Shown here: in pieces, positions 1-6,148 of the stretch
How positions within the stretch are numbered: position 1 is the first letter of the stretch
How the letters are laid out: every line of letters begins with the position of its first letter
Source of the DNA: Nitrososphaerota archaeon
GTDB lineage: Archaea; Thermoproteota; Nitrososphaeria; Nitrososphaerales; JAPUIC01
Assembly: GCA_027297425.1 (NCBI GenBank)
Contig: JAPUIC010000037.1
Coordinates: 1 to 13,090 of the forward strand
Direction of reading: 5' to 3'
Length of the DNA stretch: 13,090 bases
Program-made: the position numbers and the translations under genes
Notes under the pieces: model-generated
Databases searched by the model: none
The model's input: the letters and a program-made list of their open reading frames with translations, nothing else
Told to the model about the DNA's origin: nothing

Positions 1-630
1 TCAAAGTCTATTCTCGAAGCATATGGTGTATCTTGTTCGAAGACTATCCTGGCTAAAGATAATGAAGAAGCCTTGAGAGCAGCCAAAGAAATAGGTTACC
101 CATTAGTCATGAAGGTAGCATCCCCAGATATAGTGCACAAGACCGACGCAGGCTGTGTACGTATGGATATATCCACTGATGTTGAGGTTCAACAGGCTTT
201 TTCCGATATTATCAAAAACGCAAAGGCATTCAAGGCGGATGTAGATCTAAGGGGGGTAGTAGTTCAGGAACAGGCCAAAAAAGGCACTGAAGTAATAGTC
301 GGAATGTTGAAAGATAAAACATTTGGTCCTGCATTGATGTTTGGGCTTGGCGGAATATTTGTAGAAGTCTTGAAGGACGTGTCATTTAGAGTTGTGCCAT
401 TGAATCAATACGACGCGGAATCTATGATCAGAGAGATTAAGGGCTATAGAGTTTTGAAAGGAGTACGGGGGGCACCGCCATCCGATGAGGGGGCAATTGT
501 GAACATTCTAATTTCTTGTTCAAAACTTGCCCAAGATTTCGAATCAAAGATAGTTGAAATGGATGTAAATCCATTACTAATCTATCCTGATGGTGCGAAA
601 GCTGTCGACGCCAGGATAGTCTTAGCCTAA
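1..630 (+). CDS. acdB: ADP-forming acetyl/acyl-CoA synthetase, beta subunit (ATP-grasp), 5' partial
   Basis: This is the ATP-grasp subunit of an NDP-forming acyl-CoA synthetase. With the alpha subunit it converts acyl-CoA + ADP + phosphate to acid + CoA + ATP in the cytoplasm. The frame is open from base 1, so the start lies outside the window. About 209 residues are visible against roughly 230 for the family, so about 20 are missing. The sequence shows VHKTDAGCV at nt 133-159; its His (nt 136-138) matches the phosphohistidine of characterised archaeal beta subunits. It also shows the glycine-rich ATP-grasp stretch GPALMFGLGGIFVEVLKD, a VRGAPPSDEGA motif and the C-terminal EMDVNPLLIYPDG stretch. 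The gene ends at TAA 628-630. The alpha subunit follows after 193 nt, which supports pairing. Substrate cannot be read from sequence: acetate is the default, but branched-chain or aryl acids are possible. Confidence 0.9.
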   Translation, partial: SKSILEAYGVSCSKTILAKDNEEALRAAKEIGYPLVMKVASPDIVHKTDAGCVRMDISTDVEVQQAFSDIIKNAKAFKADVDLRGVVVQEQAKKGTEVIVGMLKDKTFGPALMFGLGGIFVEVLKDVSFRVVPLNQYDAESMIREIKGYRVLKGVRGAPPSDEGAIVNILISCSKLAQDFESKIVEMDVNPLLIYPDGAKAVDARIVLA

Positions 631-747
631 CATTCGCTAGCGACATCTTCCAGTTTTGTGCCTTTAAGCATACATTCCTCATAACCGTTATCGCTAGGTA
701 ATTTACAATCGTATTTACAACCAACCCAACGTTGGCCAAGATTAACA

Positions 748-770
748 GTTGTGTGATAACAACTTTTTTT
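748..770 (+). terminator. Hairpin plus T-run after acdB
   Basis: GTTGT (748-752) pairs with ACAAC (759-763) around a 6-nt loop, followed at once by seven T (764-770). The stem is short, but archaeal RNA polymerase terminates mainly at T-runs, so this is a plausible end for the beta-subunit transcript. It lies 118 nt after the stop codon and just before the promoter-like element of the next gene. This suggests the two subunit genes are transcribed separately. Confidence 0.4.
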
Positions 771-773
771 ATG

Positions 774-782
774 TTAAATAAA
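774..782 (+). promoter_or_regulatory. TATA-like box upstream of acdA
   Basis: TTAAATAAA lies directly after the T-run. A start site about 26 nt downstream would fall near 804. That leaves a leader of about 20 nt with a GGAG (806-809) before the TTG start at 824. The assignment rests only on position and composition. Confidence 0.35.
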
Positions 783-823
783 TTATCATAAGATGAGTTC
801 GAAAAGGAGCAGTGGTTCTCTAG

Positions 824-2272
824 TTGTCAGGTAAGGATTATCGATTATTCAAAACACTGGATAAGCTTACGAAACCGAAAGGTATCGCTATCGTAGGTGC
901 TTCGGAAAAACCAAGATCATGGGGATATATGATCACGCACAATTTGATGGAAGCCGGCTACGGCGGTGAAATTTTTCCGGTAAATCCAAAACTGGACAAG
1001 CTCTTCGGACTCGATGTTCACTCTAATATCGGGAAGATAGGCAAGATCCCTGATCTCGCATTAATTCTGGTCCCGAAACATAGGGTGTTTGAGGTACTTG
1101 AGGATTGTTCAAAATCCGGTATCGAAATCGTAGTAGTTTTCTCGTCTGGGTTTAGTGAGTTCGGGGAGGAGGGGGCACCCTATGAGGTAAAACTCTCCTC
1201 ACTCGTGCAGAGGTTGAATATCAGGATGGTTGGACCCAATTGTAATGGGTTCTATAATGCATCGATGCGATTGAATGCTACTGAGATAAAGAGTCGGTTT
1301 ATCAAAGAAGGACCAATGGCGCTAATAAGTCAAAGTGGTTTCATCGGTCGGAGCATGACCATCTGGGGAGCTAGAATGGGCCTTAATATTGGACAATTTC
1401 TTGCTTTGGGTAATGAATGCGATATTACAGTTAATGATATGATAAAGTACTATGGTCAGGATCCATCGGTGAAGGGTATTGGGGTCTACATCGAGGGCCT
1501 GAAAGACGGTAGGGGATTTATGAAGACTGCTCGTGAGGTCGCACAGGAAAAGGTTATTGTTTCACTTAGGGCTGGAAAGTTTGCGGCTGGAGCAAGAGCA
1601 GCATTATCCCATACCTCCAAGATTGCGGGAAATACGGGTGTATACGAAGGAATGCTGAAGCAGATAGGTGTACCAAGTGTCTATACTGCTGAACACCTCT
1701 TATGTACAACGTATGCGTTGATAGATCTTCCACTTCTGAAAGGAGGTCGTCTAGGCATCGTGACTATTGGGGGAGGTTATGGTGTACTTCTCAGCGACGC
1801 GTTATCTAGAGTAGGACTAGACGTTCCGGAACTATCGCAACACTTGAAATCAGAACTCAGAGGGATCGTTACAGAGACTAGAGCCTCAGTTAGAAACCCG
1901 ATCGATTTGGGAGCTACTTGGCCCGTTGACATAGATCTAGTCTTGAAGGTTTCTGAACTTATTATAGCCTCGGATGAGGTTGATGGTTTGGTCATTCATG
2001 ACCTAATCGATGCTATAAACGGTAGCCTCTGGGCAGGGTCAGAAGATATAGATATCCCGTTGGAGAAGCTCGAGAATATTTGTTCGCTCTCTGAGAGGTT
2101 TGAGAAACCACTTCTGATATGTTCGCCCATAAGATCTTTAGAAATGGAAGGATCAGAATTAATCCGTAGGAGAGTATTTCTACGCCTCGAGGATATAGCA
2201 GTAGCTCTTTCTAGTTCATTATTTAGGAGAAAGTGGAAAACTGGTATAGATTCTAAGATCATCCGAAATTGA
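824..2272 (+). CDS. acdA: ADP-forming acetyl/acyl-CoA synthetase, alpha subunit
   Basis: This is the CoA-binding and ligase subunit that partners the upstream ATP-grasp subunit. At 482 residues it fits the separate alpha subunit; fused alpha-beta enzymes are about 700. The N-terminal Rossmann CoA-binding domain has IAIVGASEKP at 21-30. GPNCNGFYN at 137-145 and LISQSGFIG at 167-175 are succinyl-CoA-ligase-like motifs. LSHTSKIAG at 261-269 carries His263, matching the active-site histidine that is phosphorylated in this family. GVYIEG at 220-225 supplies the conserved Glu. The start is TTG: an in-frame TAG sits immediately before it (821-823) and no usable in-frame ATG follows nearby. A GGAG lies 14 nt upstream, slightly far for a Shine-Dalgarno site. 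The probable role is substrate-level phosphorylation from acetyl-CoA or a similar thioester. Confidence 0.9.
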   Translation: MSGKDYRLFKTLDKLTKPKGIAIVGASEKPRSWGYMITHNLMEAGYGGEIFPVNPKLDKLFGLDVHSNIGKIGKIPDLALILVPKHRVFEVLEDCSKSGIEIVVVFSSGFSEFGEEGAPYEVKLSSLVQRLNIRMVGPNCNGFYNASMRLNATEIKSRFIKEGPMALISQSGFIGRSMTIWGARMGLNIGQFLALGNECDITVNDMIKYYGQDPSVKGIGVYIEGLKDGRGFMKTAREVAQEKVIVSLRAGKFAAGARAALSHTSKIAGNTGVYEGMLKQIGVPSVYTAEHLLCTTYALIDLPLLKGGRLGIVTIGGGYGVLLSDALSRVGLDVPELSQHLKSELRGIVTETRASVRNPIDLGATWPVDIDLVLKVSELIIASDEVDGLVIHDLIDAINGSLWAGSEDIDIPLEKLENICSLSERFEKPLLICSPIRSLEMEGSELIRRRVFLRLEDIAVALSSSLFRRKWKTGIDSKIIRN

Positions 2273-2307
2273 ATTTTCATAAATTATATACCAAAAAAAA
2301 TAAATAA

Positions 2308-2335
2308 ATTATAAGGCCGTTTCCGGTCTTATGAT
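2308..2335. repeat. 12-bp imperfect hairpin between acdA and the MBL gene
   Basis: The core arms are ATAAGGCCG (2311-2319) and CGGTCTTAT (2324-2332) around the loop TTTC. There is one G-T pair, and three further pairs outside (2308-2310 with 2333-2335, one a G-T). It lies in the 111-bp gap, after a tract of A (2293-2300). No T-run follows it on the plus strand; T-rich sequence follows it on the minus strand. It could be a protein-binding site or an RNA structure near the 3' end of the upstream mRNA. Confidence 0.45.
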
Positions 2336-2345
2336 TGCCTTTCAA

Positions 2346-2353
2346 TTAATTAT
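2346..2353 (+). promoter_or_regulatory. TATA-like box upstream of the MBL gene
   Basis: TTAATTAT is centred about 34 nt before the ATG at 2384, predicting a leader under 10 nt. The region is AT-rich and other boxes (for example near 2301-2312) are possible, so this is tentative. Confidence 0.3.
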
Positions 2354-2383
2354 CCTGTATTAGACTAATGGTATTTTAAGAAA

Positions 2384-3379
2384 ATGGACACAGAACTTAA
2401 GCTCCGGATGCAAGAAGGGGGTATCCACCCAATATCTATTGAAACTCCATTCTCTATGGGGAATGTTAACTGTTATCTCATTGAAGGGAATCCCCTCACA
2501 CTAATTGATGCTGCTGTTAGGACTGATTCTGCATCCGATAAAGTCACTCGAACGATGAAAACGTTGGGCTATGAAATAGAGGATATAGAAAAGATCTATT
2601 TGACTCATGCACATCCTGATCACCTTGGCCTAGTGAGCTGGATTATGAGTAAAACCGAAGCTGATGTGTACGTGTCGCCTTATGAACTTGATCTGGCAAC
2701 TGACTTCGAAGGAGAGATGAAGCGATATAGAGAATCGGCTAGAAATCTTATGTTCAGATGTGGTGTACCAGAAGAGCTTTACAATGAGATGATGATCACA
2801 AGGAAAAAATTTGGGCCCCCGTTTGAACCTATAAACGCCCAAACTGTAAAGGACGGAGATCTAGTAAAAGCTGGAGATCTCATACTGAAAGCTCTACATT
2901 GCCCCGGTCATAGCAAAGGATCTACCTGTTTTCTCGCTCAGGATGCTGGCGTTGTATTCGTTGGAGACCATGTTCTCCCCAGAATAACGCCGAATATTAG
3001 TCACTGGATAGAACCATTACAGGACAGCAAATTACAAGCGTTACATCATTATCTATCGTCATTAAGATCTTTACTTTCGTTCTCAAATTACGTTGCATTG
3101 GCTGGACATGGAGATGTCATCCCCAACCTGGGAAAGCGGATAAAATACATCCTAAATTTTCATGAAGAACGATTGGGAAAGGTTTTGAGAGTGGTAAGTA
3201 AAGGAGTATGTACCCCTCATGAAGTAAGCTTAGCGATATTTGGTAAAGTCGATGGATGGTCTCTTCAGTTTGCCGTATTCGAGGCATTATCTCACCTGGA
3301 CTATTTAGAGGACGAGGGGAAAATTCGAAGGGTCGACTCGGACAGTAATGATGCCATCCGCTTTCATCTTTTGAAATAA
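2384..3379 (+). CDS. Metallo-beta-lactamase-fold hydrolase with C-terminal winged helix
   Basis: This is a 331-residue cytoplasmic metallohydrolase. The zinc-binding signature THAHPDHLG lies at 74-82 (His75, His77, Asp79, His80). Further ligands are His176 in CPGHSKGS (173-180), Asp195 in VGDHV, and His242 in AGHGD. All expected metal ligands are therefore present and the enzyme should be active. The C-terminal part, from about 255, has HEVSLAIFG and ALSHLDYLEDEGKI, which look like the small winged-helix tail of the LACTB2/glyoxalase-II-like group. The substrate is unknown: the family includes thioester hydrolases, lactonases and, for LACTB2, an endoribonuclease. The ATG start fits the N-terminal beta strand. 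The gene has its own 5' region and is not obviously in an operon. Being next to a CoA ligase could hint at thioester chemistry, but that is inference. Confidence 0.85.
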   Translation: MDTELKLRMQEGGIHPISIETPFSMGNVNCYLIEGNPLTLIDAAVRTDSASDKVTRTMKTLGYEIEDIEKIYLTHAHPDHLGLVSWIMSKTEADVYVSPYELDLATDFEGEMKRYRESARNLMFRCGVPEELYNEMMITRKKFGPPFEPINAQTVKDGDLVKAGDLILKALHCPGHSKGSTCFLAQDAGVVFVGDHVLPRITPNISHWIEPLQDSKLQALHHYLSSLRSLLSFSNYVALAGHGDVIPNLGKRIKYILNFHEERLGKVLRVVSKGVCTPHEVSLAIFGKVDGWSLQFAVFEALSHLDYLEDEGKIRRVDSDSNDAIRFHLLK

Positions 3380-3407
3380 ATTCAGGCAGTCCCAGAACCT
3401 TCGACAT

Positions 3408-3469
3408 TGTTAGTCAAAATCAGAATGTTCCTTTCAGGTGGGAAACTGAAGTAGGGGTCTCGACTAACA
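3408..3469. other. Nested inverted repeats in the gap before the RAM-domain gene
   Basis: An outer 8-bp inverted repeat, TGTTAGTC (3408-3415) and GACTAACA (3462-3469), encloses an inner hairpin of TTCAG (3433-3437) and CTGAA (3446-3450) with an 8-nt loop. Together they could fold a roughly 62-nt stem-loop with internal loops. No known RNA family is recognised: there is no good C/D box pair and no T-run follows. It may be an RNA structure, a binding site or chance. Confidence 0.3.
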
Positions 3470-3490
3470 TTACCTTGGGAATCCTCTAGG

Positions 3491-3498
3491 CTTATTAT
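3491..3498 (+). promoter_or_regulatory. TATA-like box for the RAM-domain gene
   Basis: CTTATTAT is centred about 26 nt upstream of the ATG at 3521, the spacing expected for a leaderless archaeal mRNA starting at that ATG. This is part of the reason for choosing 3521 over the upstream in-frame ATG at 3497, which lies inside this box. Confidence 0.35.
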
Positions 3499-3520
3499 GA
3501 ACGGATATTATATTGCGATT

Positions 3521-3754
3521 ATGCCAAAAGCGTATGTGCTCATTAATACCGATCCCGAAGTGGAAGAAGAATTTATCGAGGAGCTGAAGAGGATTAAAGA
3601 AGTAACTGAGGTGTCATCCGTATACGGAATTTATGACTTTTTTGCCAAAATAGAGGCGGAATCTATGGAGAAGGTAAAGGAAGTAATAACGTCGAAACTA
3701 AGAAGGATGAAGGACATCAAGGCGACCGTTACTTTGGTTGCGGTCGAAGACTAG
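3521..3754 (+). CDS. Stand-alone Lrp/AsnC-type RAM ligand-binding domain protein
   Basis: This is a small protein of 77 residues, with MPKAYVLINTDPE at the start, VSSVYGIYDFFAKIEAES in the middle and TVTLVAVED at the end. This is the beta-alpha-beta-beta-alpha-beta ferredoxin-like RAM fold seen at the C-terminus of Lrp/AsnC regulators, here without a helix-turn-helix. Stand-alone RAM proteins of 75-80 residues are common in archaea and usually begin M-x-KAYVLI. For that reason the start is placed at 3521; an in-frame ATG at 3497 would add eight residues. Such proteins form dimers or octamers and bind amino acids or other small effectors. They may modulate full-length Lrp partners, but the ligand here cannot be told. 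No DNA-binding domain is encoded in this frame upstream. The DUF1512 gene begins 69 nt downstream with its own promoter-like box. Confidence 0.82.
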   Translation: MPKAYVLINTDPEVEEEFIEELKRIKEVTEVSSVYGIYDFFAKIEAESMEKVKEVITSKLRRMKDIKATVTLVAVED

Positions 3755-3780
3755 ATTTCATATCCCTTGGAATAGGACAC

Positions 3781-3789
3781 TATTAAAAG
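3781..3789 (+). promoter_or_regulatory. TATA-like box for the DUF1512 gene
   Basis: TATTAAAAG is centred about 39 nt before the ATG at 3824. Transcription would start near 3811, giving a leader of about 13 nt. The box lies in the 69-nt gap after the RAM-domain gene. Confidence 0.4.
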
Positions 3790-3823
3790 GGGAAAAGATG
3801 GTCCTGCTAGATAAGCGATAGCA

Positions 3824-4927
3824 ATGGTCGAATTTGGAAGTATTACAGCTGTTTTATTCCCTATATTGTGGATGGGAGCCCTATTATCATTCATCTTATT
3901 CCAGCAACGGATCCAGATCTGGAGGTCCGTAGCAGAAGTAGGAAAGAGTCTAAGGAAACTTGAGTCTTTCAAGGTGGAGGGGAGAAAGCATGCCTTAGAC
4001 TACGTGACTGGGATGAGTAAGGCAGGATTAGATGTAGGGCCTAAGTTGGATAAGTTTCTAGATTATTTTACGATCATGCCGGTAAGTCTCGATCCAAAGG
4101 GCGTAGTATCTAAGATAGAGCATCTGATGAATTTGTCCGACGAACGATTGAAGCGGGAGATTGAAATTTTTTCTGGAAATAAGGATCCTGTGAAAGTGAG
4201 TATTGCTAATAATGTTATTCAGGCTGCAAGCGCGCTCAACCTGATCTATAAAATTGTTAGACATTTTTACATTTTGGGGAAAAAGACGAAGAATGTTTAC
4301 CTTATGATACAGCTTCAGATGATTATGCCTATGATTATGGAGGTTTCAGAAGCCTTCTCTAAGGCTGTTGAGGCAATTCAAAAGATGCAACCTATTGGTG
4401 ACGGTATAGGTCCGATGATTGTAGGAAAGATGATGTTAGGAACGAAAAAAAGGATAGTAGCCAATGAAACGATAATGGCTCAAACTGAGATGATGGGTCG
4501 GAAGGTATACCTGCTTAAGGCTGAAGGTCCTGGAGGAAGCGTCGGAGAAATAGGAACCGCGATTCACAATTTGTTAGAGGGTTCAAAACAGAAGAAGAAA
4601 GCAAATGTAGTGGTCATGATTGATGCAGCCCTAAAACTCGAAGGAGAGGGCACGGGTGACGTCGCTGAGGGGATCGGAGCCGCGATTGGAGGAATAGGTG
4701 TTGATAGATACAAGATAGAAGAAGTTGCTTCAAAATTTGGTATACCATTATACGCTATAATCATAAAACAATCGATGGCGGAAGCACTATCTGTGATGAA
4801 GAAGGAAATAGCTGATTCAGTAGATAAGGCTACCTTGATACTACAAAGGGTAATAGAGGAAAAGACCAAGAAGGGAGACAGTGTTATTATTGTTGGTGTA
4901 GGAAATACGGTAGGTGTTTCGCAGTGA
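3824..4927 (+). CDS. DUF1512 family protein, N-terminally membrane-anchored
   Basis: This is a 367-residue protein matching my recollection of archaeal family DUF1512 (about 370 residues, function unknown). One hydrophobic segment at about 5-27 (SITAVLFPILWMGALLSFIL), followed by basic residues, indicates a single N-terminal membrane anchor with a large soluble domain. That domain is mostly helical in its first half (about 35-190, including a Met-rich LQMIMPMIMEV stretch). The second half is glycine-rich: GPGGSVGEIG at 235-244, MIDAALKLEGEGTGDVAEGI at 265-284, AAIGGIGVDRYKIEE at 286-300. The C-terminal strand is VIIVGVGNTVGV. The Gly/acidic loops look like a ligand or metal site, but no known catalytic signature is recognised. 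The gene has its own promoter-like box and converges on pus10, whose stop lies 27 nt away. Distribution mainly in TACK archaea helps place the organism. Family call fairly sure; function unknown. Confidence 0.78.
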   Translation: MVEFGSITAVLFPILWMGALLSFILFQQRIQIWRSVAEVGKSLRKLESFKVEGRKHALDYVTGMSKAGLDVGPKLDKFLDYFTIMPVSLDPKGVVSKIEHLMNLSDERLKREIEIFSGNKDPVKVSIANNVIQAASALNLIYKIVRHFYILGKKTKNVYLMIQLQMIMPMIMEVSEAFSKAVEAIQKMQPIGDGIGPMIVGKMMLGTKKRIVANETIMAQTEMMGRKVYLLKAEGPGGSVGEIGTAIHNLLEGSKQKKKANVVVMIDAALKLEGEGTGDVAEGIGAAIGGIGVDRYKIEEVASKFGIPLYAIIIKQSMAEALSVMKKEIADSVDKATLILQRVIEEKTKKGDSVIIVGVGNTVGVSQ

Positions 4928-4954
4928 TATCATTTAAAATAATATGCGCTAGCC

Positions 4955-6148
4955 TTAATCGTCGTCTGTAGTCACCCGTAAAATATCAAACGGTTTCTTT
5001 GGATCGGTTCTAAAGTTGCAATCCAGCAACTGTGATAGGCTCGGTTCCACCATGTTTTCTTCCCCAGAAACAAGCTTCTTAATGTTCAGACCTCCATCGC
5101 AAATAATGGTTAGTTGTATCCCTTTTCTTGTGTGGTGTCGTAACCGCATCTCATAGACTCTTTTGAGGGACGATTTGCCTTTCGTATTAGTTGCTTTAAC
5201 AGTTTTATCAGCAAAGTAGTCCTCTAAAGTTTTGATTTTACCTTCCTCAATGATCGTGTCGGATTTTATATTCACCAGGTATTTCACTATGAACCCCATC
5301 TGAGTAGGAAATTGTTTTCTTAGAACTTTAAGAGTCCTGATCTTGACGCCTTTCTCTTCGTAGGGAGAGGATTTTACATGTCTGATTCGTGGCGAAGTAA
5401 TCTGTGCATAGATCGGCCTCCCAGTTCCGAGAACCAAACTCTCCTCGTCTTCTCCACCAATCCAGTTGATCTTTACACCTTCGCCATCGAAGGCGTGAAG
5501 GAGGTGTTTCTCGATAATCGATTCTACACAAGTAGTCTTGGACTTTCCAGAACCGTTACATTCAATGCAGCCCTTCCCATAACATTTACCACATCGTGGG
5601 ACCTTCTGTGGCATGCCTCTTTTTTCTTTCCTGTAACGCAGATAAATTACTAGAGGTCTGGGGCTGAGTACTATTTCCTCATCTAGCAGTCCAACAGTAA
5701 TGACTAGATCTGGCCTCTGATAGCTCACTGGTTTTTTCAAACGTGCTTTAAGGATCTTACCTAGTTCACTCGTTAAGTCGCCTTTGAGAGGTTCCCCACC
5801 TCTTAATTTGTAGGTGGCCCTTATGAGGTCCTCCTTTTCAACTAGAGCTAGATCTGCAAAAGCTCCTACTAAGAAATCTCTAAACTCGCAGCCCTTGACT
5901 TTTTTAACTATCTTCGTTGCTAACGGATCCAATCGGTCCATTAGTCCGTCGCAAATGTAGCATTTTTTAGTGGATCTTGACGCCATTCGTTTTTGTGTAT
6001 ATACTGCTAGGTAGGCCCCCCGATCCCTATTAGTAAGGCCGTGACGATAGTTTGGAAATTGTCTACCTAAACAAGAAGAGCATAGACAATAATCCTTCAT
6101 TATCTGGGTAGCTAGCGCGGTGTCAGACTTGCTCTCCAGATAAGGCAT
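4955..6148 (-). CDS. pus10: tRNA pseudouridine synthase Pus10
   Basis: This is the archaeal Pus10 enzyme, which makes pseudouridine 54 (and in some species 55) in the tRNA T-loop. It has 397 residues. The N-terminal THUMP-like domain carries zinc-type pairs CSSC (23-26) and CYIC (63-66). A second cysteine cluster, RCGKCYGKGCIECNGSG (185-201), follows. The C-terminal catalytic domain has GGEDEESLVLGTGRPIYAQI at 231-250; Asp234 is the expected catalytic aspartate. MRLRHHTRKGIQ near 334-345 and ICDGGLNIKKLV at 349-360 are also typical. The chosen ATG lies inside the last 26 nt of SRP54, suggesting translational coupling. An alternative ATG at 6100 (residue 17, just before CLCSSC) would remove the overlap and keep all motifs. 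It is the last gene of the dph6-like/srp54/pus10 run and converges with the DUF1512 gene. Confidence 0.93.
   Translation of the reverse strand: MPYLESKSDTALATQIMKDYCLCSSCLGRQFPNYRHGLTNRDRGAYLAVYTQKRMASRSTKKCYICDGLMDRLDPLATKIVKKVKGCEFRDFLVGAFADLALVEKEDLIRATYKLRGGEPLKGDLTSELGKILKARLKKPVSYQRPDLVITVGLLDEEIVLSPRPLVIYLRYRKEKRGMPQKVPRCGKCYGKGCIECNGSGKSKTTCVESIIEKHLLHAFDGEGVKINWIGGEDEESLVLGTGRPIYAQITSPRIRHVKSSPYEEKGVKIRTLKVLRKQFPTQMGFIVKYLVNIKSDTIIEEGKIKTLEDYFADKTVKATNTKGKSSLKRVYEMRLRHHTRKGIQLTIICDGGLNIKKLVSGEENMVEPSLSQLLDCNFRTDPKKPFDILRVTTDDD

Noticed and set aside
634..643. TCGCTAGCGA palindrome just after the acdB stop
   Set aside because: It has no loop, so it cannot form a hairpin, and it has no neighbouring copies; a single 10-bp palindrome is weak evidence for a site.
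726..735. CCAACGTTGG palindrome in the acdB-acdA gap
   Set aside because: It lies upstream of a plausible terminator and promoter-like box, but one isolated palindrome with no loop and no second copy is not enough for an operator call.
5378..5653. 91-residue plus-strand frame within pus10
   Set aside because: It lies wholly antisense to a well-supported Pus10 gene, with no recognisable motif or promoter; it is a shadow frame.
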